Assembly (NCBI GenBank): GCA_035610835.1
Contig: CM069444.1
Coordinates: 2,920,875-2,984,874, forward strand
Direction of reading: 5' to 3'
DNA from: Ophiura sarsii
Taxonomy: Eukaryota; Echinodermata; Ophiuroidea; Amphilepidida; Ophiuridae
Length of the DNA: 64,000 nt
Shown here: positions 22,257 to 34,599 of the stretch, in pieces
Layout: every line of letters starts with the position of its first letter
How positions within the stretch are numbered: position 1 is the stretch's first letter
Made by a program: the position numbers and the translations under genes
The notes under the pieces: model-generated
What the model was told of the DNA's origin: nothing
Database searches by the model: none
Seen by the model: only the letters and a program-made list of their open reading frames with translations

Positions 22257-22562
22257 CTTGTATGTGACAAATATGCCTGGTCCTGGCCTCTACCTGGGCT
22301 GGGCAGTGTACAAACTGCAACATTTGCAACTCTATAATTTGTGATTAATTACTATCAATCTTGAGCAATTTACAATAATTGAATTATAAACTGGATGTCA
22401 AATAGCCTAGCACAAAATCTGTGTTAAACTGTGTTAAAGGATTACAGGATTAGACAGCTTTATTCAGTAATAGAGTCTTAACATCAGTCTAACTCATTTT
22501 ATCATGAATGAATTACACCAAGGATCGATACACCAAGACAGGGCTCACAGAACTCCAAAGGC

Positions 22563-23070
22563 TTAAAGTCATATTATGTGATCTTTTCCAAGTGACGCCC
22601 ACTATCCTTGATTTTTACTTTGAAAGCAGATTTTCTTGAAGATTTGCACTTTTGATAACAAATTGAAAAGATCTTCTAAGCTACAGAGCGATAAGATTCT
22701 TAATTACTTCAAATTTATGGTTTGAATAAGTTGAAATAAACTGTCGGGATCTGTGCCCGACAACTTATTTTTGTAAGTATTTTTCATTCAAAATAGAGTT
22801 CCATTGGTTCACACCGTGTCAATTCCGATTATAGTGTTTCCATCTACGATAGCAACTGTACGCAAAGTGAACAGAATAGTATGGAATGCTTTATGATGAA
22901 AATTGAAACAAACAAAAATCGTAAAATTCCTCAACTTTTGAAGCGGATTTCCATTTTGATTTAGAAAGTTCTGTTATGAGTCCAGGAAAGTCTTTTCAGA
23001 TCAAACTTCATTATAAGAGAGAAAACAATATGTGTAAACAATTGAAAAAGATCACATGATATTGCTTTAA
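22563..23070. repeat. Fold-back TTAA element, copy 3 (long variant)
   Basis: Left arm TTAAAGTCATATTATGTGAT, right end AAAAAGATCACATGATATTG followed by CTTTAA. The inner half differs from the shorter copies at 231 and 9609, so it is a divergent family member. Confidence 0.6.
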
Positions 23071-23400
23071 AAATTGTTTAATTGGTGGTAGGGATTTTTA
23101 AAAAAAAAAAAAATTTAAATGAATCGCTAAAATATACATGTATAACATGTGGATATGACATTTACTTAGAATGGTTTTTGTTGTTGTTTCAGTACAGGCC
23201 AGTTGCTACTGAAGACAGCTATTATTACAGTGTACCAACTTCCTCTGCAACTTCCATTTCCTTTTTCATTTCACACCATAGCGCAATTTTGTTTTTAAAT
23301 TGTTGACGAGAATACACCACTAATGTGACACACGGAAACATTGACACTTTTGGGAAATCGCTATTTTTTTAATTTTGTTTCGGTACATGGCCAGTTTTTA

Positions 23401-23627
23401 TTAACACCTTCTACGCGGCAGGCATCTGCAGACGACATTCCAAAATGTTTCAAAAATGTCACAATTATTGAACATTTTTATCACAATATTTGGAATCACC
23501 ATAAGAAATGCATTGAAATAAGTACAATAAGTCAGTAATCCTTGAGATAGACCTTAAAAGCTGGGAAAGGTTTCTGAAAAATCTGTTTTGTATATGGTAA
23601 AAATAATAGCCGTATGGAAAGTGTTAA
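23401..23627. repeat. TTAA element family 1, copy 3
   Basis: TTAACACCTTCTACGCGGCA on the left, CGTATGGAAAGTGTTAA on the right; interior colinear with the copy at 39378. Confidence 0.75.
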
Positions 23628-23904
23628 GATGTACGACTTCCATTTTGTAGCATCTCTCTTTGTCAGGGAACACCAAAGCGCAACCTTTTTAAAGAGAAAA
23701 ATAAAAGGATATAGGGTTGGTCTAGTTATGTCAAAGCTTTAGTTACATCATTAGGGGCACACTATTTGATTTTCAATAAGGGGTACAGACGGAAGTTAGG
23801 GTCAGACAATCAAAAATATGCCGCCGTCAGCGGTGAATGTCTTATTTTATGTATTCCTTATAGAGCTTTTTTAACACATCAGTGGATCACATTTCTTTCT
23901 TCTG

Positions 23905-24255
23905 TTGTACGGGCGAACAGACCTCTAAGGTAGGGTCGGTCGGTCGGGCGGGTGCCCCCCCCCCCCCCCCCCCCCCCCTCCCAAAAAAATCAGGACATTT
24001 TGGTGAATTTTTACAAAGCATAATATTTTTGGGATGCACTGTAATTTTCTAACATGCCCAGCACATCGCACAATTTAAAACTCGCATTCCGAACATCAAA
24101 CGACACCGACAGAAAAAATCATCAAAAAATTGTGCAATGAAATTGCAAAAATGTTCTAACATTTATCTAGAATTTTTGTTGTTGAGAAATTGAAAAAAGA
24201 AATGAATCGGTCATGCTCGTAGAACAGGGTGAGTTTTTTCGCCTGCCTTATGGGA
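23905..24255. repeat. GACCTCTAAGGTAGGGTCGG repeat with poly-C
   Basis: Starts near TACGGGCGAACAGACCTC, has a C run at 23956-23978 and ends near GTAGAACAGGGTGAG and TTTTTTCGCCTGCCTTATGG. The ends resemble inverted copies of the ATAAGGCGACGAAAAAA start seen at ~31858. The boundaries are approximate. Confidence 0.45.
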
Positions 24256-24726
24256 CCCATTAGGTGACCGTACAAAACTAGGCTTTTTTTGTCACCTAAA
24301 AAATGACCAAATGGTGTCTGATTTCTGATAGAGGTGATTGGGTAATTACAAATGTACAAGGACTAAATTGATAGATAGTGCAAAAAACAAATAACATCAG
24401 TGGTCATTTTTTTGCTTTTATTTGTTTGCGCTTTGCTGATTTTGAACTGGTTTGCATGTTTTAAAATTCGCGATTGTAGCTTCATCATACAGACCTAAAC
24501 GCAAAAGAAATATATTCCTGTGTTATCATTTTCGCAGTAGCTGTTTCGAGAACCAAAAGCGCAAAAATATAGGTAGCGCGATGTAGATGATTGGGTGGAC
24601 ACAAAAATTGCAATTAAGGTGGGTGACACTGTTTGGACACCGATTTTATCGCATATTGTTTTTGTTTGTCATTTGTACCTCTTCCCCTTTTTAGTACCCC
24701 TTGATTAAAATCTGTATAACAGGATA

Positions 24727-24985
24727 TGTGACACAATCAAGCGGAATGAGTCAGATGTCGGAAATATTGATTTAGAGTTAGGCCTATAGGTAAAAAGAAG
24801 TAACAAATTCTTACATTTTACTTTGTTTTCTCAGTTGGTAAATTTATTTGTAACTTAAAAACTATAGAAGTTTAATTATTGTGGTTGAATCCTACTGTAG
24901 CAGTTGTCACCTGCTTTTAAATGATGGACAAATATCAAAATTGAAAACTGCTGACATGTGACTTATTTCGCTTGATCATGTCACA
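24727..24985. repeat. TGTGATCAAG inverted-repeat element, copy 2
   Basis: Left TGTGACACAATCAAGCGGAA, right TTTCGCTTGATCATGTCACA; same layout as 3601-3849. Confidence 0.65.
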
Positions 24986-25089
24986 TATCATGTTCCTGCT
25001 TGCACCATTTTTGCACCTCTTTAATCACGACAGAATTGTAATTCACCGGACAGATGGATGGATGGATGAATGGAAAGCTCAGGACTCTA

Positions 25090-25262
25090 AGCGCAACAAG
25101 GGTCCATCTGTAATAGCTGCCAGATGTTATCATGTGTGGTAGTCTATAGCAGACCCCTTGATATAAACTTAAAAGTATTGAACGCAGAGCAGCTATGTAG
25201 GATGACTTTTCCTCCAATGAAGGTTTAGCGCAACAAGGCACTATCTGCAAAAGCTGCCAGAT
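25090..25262. repeat. Diverged tandem copies holding an empty insertion site
   Basis: GCAACAAGG...GCTGCCAGATGTTATCATGTGTGG at ~25095-25140 and GCAACAAGGCACTATCTGC...GCCAGATGTCATCAT at ~25230-25270 are related. The second is interrupted by the next element while the first is not, so the first shows the pre-insertion state. Confidence 0.75.
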
Positions 25263-25270
25263 GTCATCAT

Positions 25271-25570
25271 CGGGGGGGGGGGGGTACTCGGATTTGGTTT
25301 GGTCGGGGGTGTGCCGCTGGGTATTCAAAACCCTAACCCATTTTTAGGGGTGATTTTGGAAAATACGGTACCCATTTCTAGGAGTTTTGCTTCATTTTAG
25401 ACCCAATTTTCGCAAATTATCGAAAATGGACCTAATTTGTGCAAATTTTTCGCGAAAATAGACAAAAAATGCGCGCAAATAGACCCATTTGTAAAAAAAA
25501 CTCATTAGAGCGGCACAACCCAGTATACCATCTTAGGTGAGTACCCCCCCCCCCACCCCCCCCCCCCCGG
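25271..25570. mobile_element. Poly-G/poly-C-ended element, copy 3, with empty-site proof
   Basis: C plus a 12-nt G run and TACTCGGATTTGG at the left; GGTGAGTA, C runs and GGG at the right. GTCATCAT is duplicated on both sides (25263-25270 and 25571-25578). The neighbouring diverged copy at ~25124 has the same flank without the insert, confirming the boundaries. Confidence 0.85.
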
Positions 25571-26803
25571 GTCATCATGTGTGGTGGTCTATCCTTGATA
25601 TACAAACTAACAGTAACACAGGGCAGCTATAGCAGATAGGATATTTTATCACTTGCATGTCAGTTATGTGAAAAGGGAATATATGCCCTTGTGAAGGAAG
25701 ACACACTCTAACCAATGACAGCCATTGCAGATAGGACTTTGCTTCACAAAACCCTGAAAATAGTGAAGCATAATTATTTGATTTGATGTCACTCTCTCTC
25801 CGTCCCATAGCCTATTTGGAACAAATATTGAAATGATCCAAAATAATGCTATATAGAGGGTTGAAATTTTGAACTTCTTTAAATTACCATGTATTCAAGG
25901 ACTCGAGCACGTTAAAAGGTCACAGACTCTTTCTTAGAGTAGGGGATCATCCCGGTCTGTCTGCACACATTTAAATTAGGTTAGGTTAGGTTGTCGAGAG
26001 TGGATCGTGACGGACCACTGAGTTTATTACTCTAATTGTCAAAGAGCAACTTGCGCGTATACAGGTCAAGACCTGGAAAGCAATAGTTGCGAGCACCATG
26101 ACAACATTGCTGGAAAGTGTAGACGACGACAACGGCAAAGACTTGATTCAGTGTGGAAACCAAAGACAATACGCCGTGATAAGGCCAACAACAACAAAAT
26201 GGATTGCCCTTTCCTGATCGACCAAAAATCAGGAAAACTCGGTCGCGTTTTTTAAATTAAAAAAATGGGAAAAAAGTTTAAATAGACTTCTTTTTCAGAA
26301 ATTACAAATTTGTCACCTAAAATGACCTCAAGTGACCCTAAGTGACCCCACTCTGAAATATTTATGATCCATGCCACCAGACTTTGTCATTCTGATATCA
26401 AAATTTAGTTAAATTATAAACCTCAGTGTATTCCAGTGTGATCTGGTCATTCTTTGGAATTTAAATAATAAATAAAATTTAAAAAAAATAATAATCGACC
26501 TACCGACCCCAAAAAAATTGAGGTGAAAGGGGAATCCAACCTTATTTTTTTAAGGCCGAATGTTGTTGTAGTTGACAAATATCCATTTTTCATTAGGTAC
26601 ATTGACACGGGAGGATGGTTGACTAATACACACAAGTGGAATTTTTGTTCAATGTAGCTATAACCATTCATTTTTTGTTTATATTATTTCATCATTTACA
26701 ATTACCAAACATAAAACAATATCGTAGTACATGGATGATCAATTATGATTACATATAAATCATCCAACAAACAAGTATAATAACATATATTATTTACATA
26801 GAC
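25571..26803. other. Intronic stretch, nothing recognised
   Basis: Contains three TTAGGT units at ~25977 and AT-rich sequence. No coding frame supported. Confidence 0.4.
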
Positions 26804-26820
26804 CCCCCCCCCCCCCCCCC

Positions 26821-27130
26821 CAGTGGCGTACCATGGGGGGAGGGGCCAGGGGGGGCCAGGGCCCTCCTGAAATAACAGCGTCGGTAAAAACGACCCTCCG
26901 TTGGTAGATTTGCGATTTTGACCATGCAAAAAATTTTCTTCATCGCTACCCCCCCCCCCCCCCCCGCCCCACTTATCAAGATTTCACCTGCTCACGGGAA
27001 AAAATTGTGCATGTTTTACGATTTTGTTTGGGAGTCTGTAAAAAAAAAAATCGGTACATCATGCATCTCGTCGGTACAAATATAGTCGCCCCCCCCCCCC
27101 CCCAGTTTCCAAAAGCTGGGTACGCCACTG
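26821..27130. mobile_element. hAT-like element inserted in a poly-C tract
   Basis: Ends CAGTGGCGTACC and GGTACGCCACTG are perfect 12-bp inverted repeats of hAT type. C runs abut both ends, consistent with an 8-bp all-C target duplication in a pre-existing C tract. The interior has C tracts at ~26949 and ~27090. No transposase. Confidence 0.75.
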
Positions 27131-27230
27131 CCCCCCCCCCCCTTCCTGGTCACAATCATTGCCCTCTACCACCACCCCCTCCCCACCCCACCCCAACACA
27201 CACACCAGATCATCATCAGGTCACTCCACA

Positions 27231-27483
27231 CATTATGTTCCTTAACACTTTTGGACCTATGATTTTGACATTTCGTCGGTAATAAATCATCTAAGATTTT
27301 GTCAACCGCTGACCATGTGGTCCACTTACAGGGTTATGAAGGTTAGTTTATAATTATGTTCTTCGCAGTCTTTTAATTGGACCACATAGTGGAAAATAGA
27401 CACATCCTTAAATAAATGATTTATTTTACCTGCAAAATGTCAAATCACAGGTCCAAAAGTGTTAAGGGAGTGGGAACATAATT
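27231..27483. repeat. TTAACAC inverted-repeat family 3, copy 2
   Basis: CATTATGTTCCTTAACACTT on the left; AAGTGTTAAGGGAGTGGGAA and CATAAT on the right. The interior matches 6381-6637 partly in inverted order (GGACCACATAGTG). Confidence 0.7.
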
Positions 27484-30229
27484 CACCTCTGTTCACCCTG
27501 TATGTAAGCAAATCGATCATTTTAGCTTTCATGTCATAATCAAATTGTATTAGAAATGGGCCTGAAATGTCTAGACCAAATTAAGCTTAATTCAGGCAAT
27601 TAAGCATAGGAGAGGCTGGGTGATCATAAACCAAAAGGCCTGGTTGAACCAGTGACAGTTAACGCACCTTGACTGATTAAATGAGAGGGCTACTATGAAT
27701 CATAACTTCCGGTTAACAATGGAGTTTTTAGATCAACTACTCTATAAAACTTTAATAATGAATTAAATTACCTACAGACAATGATCAGATTCACAGTGTT
27801 ATGATCCGTTACATGATCTTAAATCTGTTTGGTTTTGCATTGTCCACACTTTTTTCAGACTTTCAGAGAAACAAATGGGTTTTTTTTTAAATAGAAATGT
27901 TTTCTATTTATTGTATGGATGACGAAGCGAAAATACTAGTTGATATAAGTATCGAGATATTTTCATTAGGAAGTGCCAGTGTCAACTCAAATGTGTTTGT
28001 TTAACCTGGTCCAATGCACTGTGTATGAGTTGCAGATTATTCTAGAAGCGCTTGATCCGGTGTGGAGAGGGGCGATGTAATTTTTTGACAGGGGTTTGAT
28101 TTGACTGTTATTCCATGGTTGTCAACTCTCCCGCATTAGGCAATTTTTCTCCAGCACTCCCCCAAACAAATAAAATCTCCCGCATCATAAATATATTATA
28201 CTAGATTTCGCGGTTCTCAGGTTGGGGGTTCATGGGATGTGTACTCTTACTCTTATAATCCAGTTATTACAGGTGCCCTTAATATTCCAGATACCATAAT
28301 ACATGAACCCCCATGTCCCCTTAAATCCAGGTAGGCCACCCCATGCACATACTATCCATGTAATTCAGTATGTGTAGGCCTAGGGTTAAGGTTTTATAGT
28401 GGGTTCTTATTTCTGAGGGTTTTTAGGCGGGAGGAGGGGTCTATCGTCAAGATTATCTGTGTCTAGTCTTGAGAACTGTGCGTGCAATATCCGTAAGTTA
28501 TTTTCCTGCTTATTGACATTAATCATTCCTCCATACGCATGGCTAAAACGTATGTATTTAAACACCGATATAACATTCCCATTTATATAACAGACATCCC
28601 ATGATTGGCCTAATAGCCTATCCGGAACTACAACACTACACACTTGCACGCTCATGGATTTGATTCCCGGCGCCTAGAGACTGACCCCCCCCCCCCCCAT
28701 TTCACCCTTTTTCACCCTTTTTCATCATTTAACTCATACATATACACGCCTGGGAGTTAAAGTTAAAGTTCTCGTCTCCTCGTGCCGTTTTGTAGGTCTA
28801 GTAGACCGTCTACTGAAGGGTTTCTGCGGAGACACGGTCCTTTTACTCGCCCCATAAGACCCAGTTTGCGCCACGAACGCATACGTACCTTACGGTCTGC
28901 GCCATGACGCGTGCGCCGGCAATCGCATGCGCCATGTTTGGTGTATACGTGGGCGCGTAGCAACCGTGTAAGAGTTTGTTGTTATAGAAAAGTTCGTAAA
29001 ATATTATATTTGGCGGTCGTATAGTCCCGTATAAATGCTTATTACTATGGGATCTTTAAGGATAACATATATATCTATATAGAAATGTCCATGATGAAAA
29101 CATTTTGGGCGAAGACCATAATGTCATCACTCACTCAAAAAGCCACAATTTTAGTCCAAATAGTAGCTAGCCGGGTTAAAGAAAATCAAAATTATGCGAG
29201 GGCACCAATTTGAGTCGGAGTGGGGTTTGATAGCATTGTTTGTTTGATTTTTTGCGCAGTTTGCAATAACAACGGACTGAGAGTGACCACAGGTCAAATA
29301 AAGTCAGAAAAACACTTTTTGAAAGCTCACATACTAATAAAGCAAGTGCAGAAAAAGAACGGAAATCAAGATAAAATCAAACCCAGTCTGAAATCAGATC
29401 GAAATTTGAACTCTTTTGCATACCCTCCCCCTCCCTTCCCAACTTTGACGATCACATTCATATTTTGATCACTTCACATTGCTGGGCTGGCTATTAGCCA
29501 ACATCCGCAAGATTCATGGAAACTAGGCCACTGGCCTGGTATTATGTGGGGGAGGGGCTAATTCCCTCATAACTGAGATCATTGACACAAAGAGGAAACA
29601 ATTGGGGCGAATTCCCAGGGAAAGAGATACCAAAAACAACAAGCGAAATATCATCGTTTTATATAATGTAAACTGCATATATAGTCTGTGTAATTGAACA
29701 CTAAGAATTGCTAATCCTTAACGTTAATGGAATTTACTAAAAAGTATCCCCTTTTTATGACAGATGTTGACATAACAAGTTCAGTGCCATCACTATGTTG
29801 TGGAGTCACAAGGGGGTGACACAGATAAGGCTGGCTGATGACGTTTGCCAAACTCTTCTTCACCCAAATACCTTTTTAAAAGAAAATGAAGCAAATCCCC
29901 CATCCCCCCCCCCCCCCCCCCCCCACACCGAACCCCTATTTTGGGCATTTTGGTAAGTGCTCGCCAATGCCCTTAGGTAATCAGTATTGTTAGTGAAATA
30001 AGATACCAAAAATGGATTATCTGGCTCATTTCCTTTCCAAACATTTATACTTTTATATACATCACATTAATAGTTCAAAAGTTACAGAACTTGATACATT
30101 TCATAATGTTAGTGATAACCCCCCCCCCCCCCAACACTACTACATGGGTTAGAGCAAGACACTGCGGATTATATAGAACCTCATGACTTTGACAGATATT
30201 TATTTTCACAAATTGTAATCTATCCAGCG
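27484..30229. other. Long intronic stretch without a gene
   Basis: Mostly AT-rich. It includes C runs at ~28685, 29906 and 30120 and a GC-rich patch at 28760-28960. No splice-flanked exon matching the myosin and no credible independent gene was seen. Confidence 0.4.
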
Positions 30230-30239
30230 ATGGGCACAA

Positions 30240-30705
30240 GTCATTTTTTGCAAAGTCCAAGTCAAGTCACCTGGTCTAGTCCTAAGTCAAGTCAAGTCAA
30301 GTTACAACCCACTGCAAGTCAAGTCACAAGTCATTCGGCACAAACACAAGTCAAGTCGCAAGTCCAAGTCAAGGCACACATATTTACTTTGTAGGGACCA
30401 AATTATAAGCAAATGCCACATTCCCTTATTCACTAGCTTTCCTTCTTTAATGGTACATCCGACAATTGTGCCATTTTAATGTCGCATTTATGAGATCGGA
30501 TCGCTAAATTTTGCTTATTGACTTTCGTTGGCCACAAGTCATTTTTTGCAAGTCCAAGTCAAATCACAAGTCATCGGGTTGCAAGTCAAGTCAAGTCACA
30601 AGTCAATGCCAATATTTGCAAGTCAAGTCGCAAGTGACAGGTCACAAAATTAGCGACTCAAGTCCGCCTTGAGTCCAAGTCAAAAGACCCGAGTCTACAA
30701 CTCTG
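30240..30705. repeat. CAAGTC simple-repeat blocks
   Basis: Two blocks (30240-30385 and 30530-30705) are built from AAGTCAAGTCACAAGTC variants, with a 150-bp unique spacer. CACAAGTCATTTTTTGCAA starts both blocks, so the whole is a duplicated or inverted-repeat unit rather than random microsatellite. Confidence 0.7.
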
Positions 30706-30904
30706 TCTATTACGCCTATATATGTGACCCAACATGAGTAAATGAGGCACAATGCGGCAGTAGCTGATATGATTTAAAAGCATAAGTGTAGGAAACAGTC
30801 ATACTTAGTCAAATTTATATTAACATAATTCTTTGATACATCTTGTATCCCACAAAAGATTCCAATTCATGAAAATTAAGGGTTTGAAACTTTAAATGGC
30901 CATA

Positions 30905-30915
30905 AGGCGACGAAC

Positions 30916-30946
<31 letters not shown>

Positions 30947-31092
30947 TAACGGGCGGACGGACCTGTCAAGTAGGGTAGGTCGGTCAAGCATTTTTTTGTT
31001 TTTGGTTTTTGTTTTTTACCTTAAATGTCACCAAAATATGCAACAACAACAAAAACGCAAAAAGTGGGTCGGTTGGGCCCGTAAAACAGGGT
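30905..31092. repeat. Poly-C element with CCTGTTTAACGGGC / GCCCGTAAAACAGG ends
   Basis: After AAGGCGACGAA and a C run (30915-30940), CCTGTTTAACGGGCGGACGG begins; GGGCCCGTAAAACAGGGTG closes it. The shared GACCTGTCAAGTAGGGT block ties it to repeats at 4590, 23915 and 56935. Confidence 0.55.
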
Positions 31093-31136
31093 GTGTGATT
31101 TTCAAATAATCCATAACTTCGGTTTAGGAATGTGAT

Positions 31137-31351
31137 TTAACCCCCTGGAGTCTACTTGTCTATCTTACAGTGGTTCTGATTGGTTTATTACAAGATGTAC
31201 TCATATGAATAGCCAATACAAATGCAGCTTGTAAAATGTTTCACTACCTTCTTTATTAGGGATACAATTATTCTAACAATGTCTCTCATTGGCGCAATAA
31301 ATGATGTATCCATCTTTTTAACCAATCGGCCGGTAGTTCTCAGGGGGTTAA
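31137..31351. repeat. TTAA element family 2, copy 2 (reverse)
   Basis: Starts TTAACCCCCTGGAGTC and ends GTTCTCAGGGGGTTAA; the interior is the reverse complement of 8316-8545 (ACCAATCGGCCGGTAG, GGCGCAATAAATGATG). Confidence 0.75.
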
Positions 31352-33330
31352 AATTGACTTTGGTACCAAAATGTCTCTTAACTTATACATAATAGTATCA
31401 CGATATAAATAATAGTATCACGATATAAATAACTCAAAATTCATATTATCCTCATTGTGCACCATTTACTCATGATGGGTCACGCTTATAGTTGGCTGTG
31501 CACCTATCTCTTTATACAAATGTATTTATTTTTCTATAATGATATATATACAAAGCTCCATCATATTATAACAGCATCGGTCTATTTTACTTTCTTTTTG
31601 TAATTCATTTCGTAACAACAGTAAATTTTAAAAAGAAACGGAACTTTCTAGGGGGGGAGGGCGGGGGAGAGTACACTATTCCATCCATTGGGACATGTTT
31701 CAAAAACTAACCCAAATAGGCGCAAAATATCTGTGTAGAAAAACTGGCAATCACCCACAAGGAAATGCTAAATCGGAGGTCAGAATTGATATCACAACAC
31801 TTTCAAATAACAACCATTAAAAACACGGGACCGGTATAAGATAAGATCAAATAATATAAGGCGACGAAAAAAACCCTGTCCTACAAGCAAAAGAACCTCT
31901 CATAGGGTCAGTCAGGATTTTTCTAGTTTTTTTTTTAATACTACCATGCTGACCAGGCTGTCAACTTTTAGTTGAGAATTGCCACCGAGACAGAAATTTT
32001 AGAGGGGGTGCCGCTGAGACGGAAATTTGAGAGCAGAGGCTGGGGGAGGGGGGGGGGGGGGGGGGGGCGTTGGTGGCATTCTTGACAATAATGGAACCAT
32101 AATATAAATAATAAGCTAGCAGCGTAACACCACAGTTTGTTTACATGATGATCGCCACACTGTGTGCATATGTCAATAGACCATGGAACATAGACTGATG
32201 TTGATATAATATGATGTAATACGCTCTACAGAAATGCATCGAGCACTATAGCTAAGACTAATAAAGATGATTACGTTATGTACAAACAATAACACCAGGC
32301 AGGGAAGGATCACCTAATTCTGGGTTTCAAAAACAGCTTATTTAACATTATTTGTAACGGGGTGTGCCACTGGGTGGTTTGAAATCCGGTCCCACTATTA
32401 GGAGTGTTTTAGCTCCTTTTTTTAACCTTTTTTGAGAACTGGGACCCATGTGTAGGGTTTTCCAACACAAATCATACCCAAAGAAGATTTTAAAGACACC
32501 ACCACAATGCATTGCGTTTTTGCAAAATGCCTTAATTCTGGTCTCCAATTTGTCTCAGTTCCCATAAACATATATGTACACAATCATGGCTTTATATAGC
32601 ACGTTCATCGTTGAAGCGCTTACTTTCTGATTTACATCCATGAATAAATTACTTATCAGTGGTCCCTTTTCTCATTTCTAAAACATAAAGAGCTCGACAA
32701 ATGCATCGTGTGAAAAAGCTTTAATAGTTTGCCGTGATTTTGGCCCGGGGGCCAGTCAAACATAATAGTGTACACAGGCGTGACCAAAAAAAACGCGTAA
32801 AAAGGGGTGATTTTTCTGTGTTGGATGCGTCACACGCTAAGGGTATCAAAAACGCTGATTTTCAAGAAAAAGGGTTGCTTAAAATACTGGTCGAACGTGT
32901 TTAGGGTAACTTGTTTTGTTCCCCGTTCCCAGAAGAATGTTATCCCCGTTTTTGCGATTTCTTTTGAGCGTCTCATTTCCAATTTGAAAACGCATGTGTG
33001 TCACTCGTTTCTACAGCGTCATAATCGCCATAGCAAACCGAGATAGCAAAGACCGTCCCCCAGACCGTCGTTTTGTAGCGTTCACAATATGCGCTAGAGA
33101 CTGGAGAATCCCAACGAACTGCAACGGGCTGACATTTCAGCTGATAATTTTGACAGCGGTAGAATTCTGACCCGGGAATTCTGACCAGAGAAGACGACAA
33201 CTAAAGCAAAATACACCTCTGGAAAGCTTACGAGTTTGCTACCCATGAATAATTATTTGTCTATTCATATCTACGGGCATATCTATTGCAGGCAAATAGA
33301 CAAAACTTGTTTAGGGGTCAAAATTTGCAA
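31352..33330. other. Intronic stretch without a gene
   Basis: Contains a direct repeat AATAGTATCACGATATAA at ~31390, G-rich patches at ~31651 and ~32043, and a fragment at 32345-32480 related to 10160-10290. No gene recognised. Confidence 0.4.
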
Positions 33331-33337
33331 GGAAAGC

Positions 33338-33520
33338 GCGCTAAAAACTTGTTTAGGGGTAATTTTGCTTGCAGGGTAAAACTTGTTTAGGGGTGTCTGG
33401 AAAAAATTTGGTCACGCGTGTGTACACCATTATGTTTGACTCCCCCCCACGGGATTTTGCCGACAGATTTGATGAATGGGGCAGATTTTGCCGACAGATT
33501 TGATGAATGGGGGTGTGTCA
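33338..33520. repeat. Short direct repeats AACTTGTTTAGGGGT and GCCGACAGATTTGATG
   Basis: AACTTGTTTAGGGGT occurs three times (~33305, 33347, 33383), and a 34-bp unit with TTTTGCCGACAGATTTGATG occurs twice (~33456, 33488). Confidence 0.7.
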
Positions 33521-33774
33521 CACCCCACACCCCCTCTGGGGACGCCTTTGCTGTAGGCTTCCCCGATTTGGAACTTATCAAACTAAAGGAAGTTCATTTA
33601 TGGCTTTAATTAAAAAAATTAAAAAAACTGACCATGGGGTTAAAATTCACATCAATTAACTATTAGCCAATCCATGGAGGAATGGCAATAACCATACCGT
33701 TCTACATTCTAGTGCTGCACGCTTTTATTAAATCGGCCAGCCATGCCAATTTAGAGGCATTATTGTGATCCTAT

Positions 33775-34375
33775 ATGGATTGGAGGCACAAGCCTTTGCT
33801 TAGATCAAGCGTGTGCAACCTGCGGCCCGCGGGCCACATGCGGCCCGCCGACCTCTAATCTGCGGCCCGCGAAGCAATCCTATAATTTCCATTGATGCGG
33901 CCCGTTTTAACCGGAACTCCTTAGTTTTACACAAATGGCGGGTTGATTTAGTGGTGTGCTCCCTTATAATTAGTAGGTGATGCGCTGCATTAGGTAAATA
34001 TAACTCAAGGCGTGATTGCGTGTATAAACAGCGAGTATAAAGAGTAAATTACACGAAGAGAAGCAGGTATTCCATGAGCGATGGACTTCCCCTCTCCCTG
34101 TTACTAGTCCTCCGGACGTGTTTTGGACTGTTTGACAATCACTGCGGCCCGTGAATAGATCTGAAAATCACAATGCGGCCCGTGTGGTAGAAAAGGTTGC
34201 ACATGCTTGGCTTAGATAGATGCAACATTCATATCCTAAACTGGCAATTGGAGGCACAAGCCTTTGCTTAGATAGATGCAACATTCATATCCTAAACTGG
34301 CAATTGGAGGCACAAGCCTTTGCTTAGATAGATGCAACATTCATATCCTAAACTGGCAATTTTCAAAATTATTTT
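33775..34375 (+). repeat. 56-bp tandem repeat, three copies, first one interrupted
   Basis: Units begin ATTGGAGGCACAAGCCTTTG and contain TAGATAGATGCAACATTC and CTAAACTGGCA. The first copy is split after GCTTAGAT by the hAT element at 33806-34209; the next two are intact and nearly identical. Confidence 0.85.
33806..34209. mobile_element. hAT-like element with GCGGCCCGC motifs
   Basis: 404 bp. It starts CAAGCGTGTGCAACC and ends GGTTGCACATGCTTG. GCTTAGAT is duplicated at 33798-33805 and 34210-34217. Subterminal TGCGGCCCGC motifs (three at the left, two or three at the right in the same orientation) resemble the transposase-binding repeats of known hAT subfamilies. The adjacent tandem units provide the empty site. 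No coding sequence. Confidence 0.85.
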
Positions 34376-34599
34376 TGTGAATAATATTGCTGAATAATCG
34401 ATCTTTTTAGAACTATCCTTGATTTTGAAAATAAACACCTGCTATTTTTATGGATCCCTTTGCCATCAAAGTGCCAATCCTTTCTCTGACTCATCTTGAC
34501 AAATAAATGATTGGTTTTTTCCCGTTTCTTAACAAACATTTTACAATTTAACCATTTGGTTTGGTTCTTCCTATGAACATGGAATTAGTAGATCTTTTC

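Noticed and set aside
25977..26000. Telomeric TTAGG repeats
   Set aside because: Only three TTAGGT units; far too short for an interstitial telomere.
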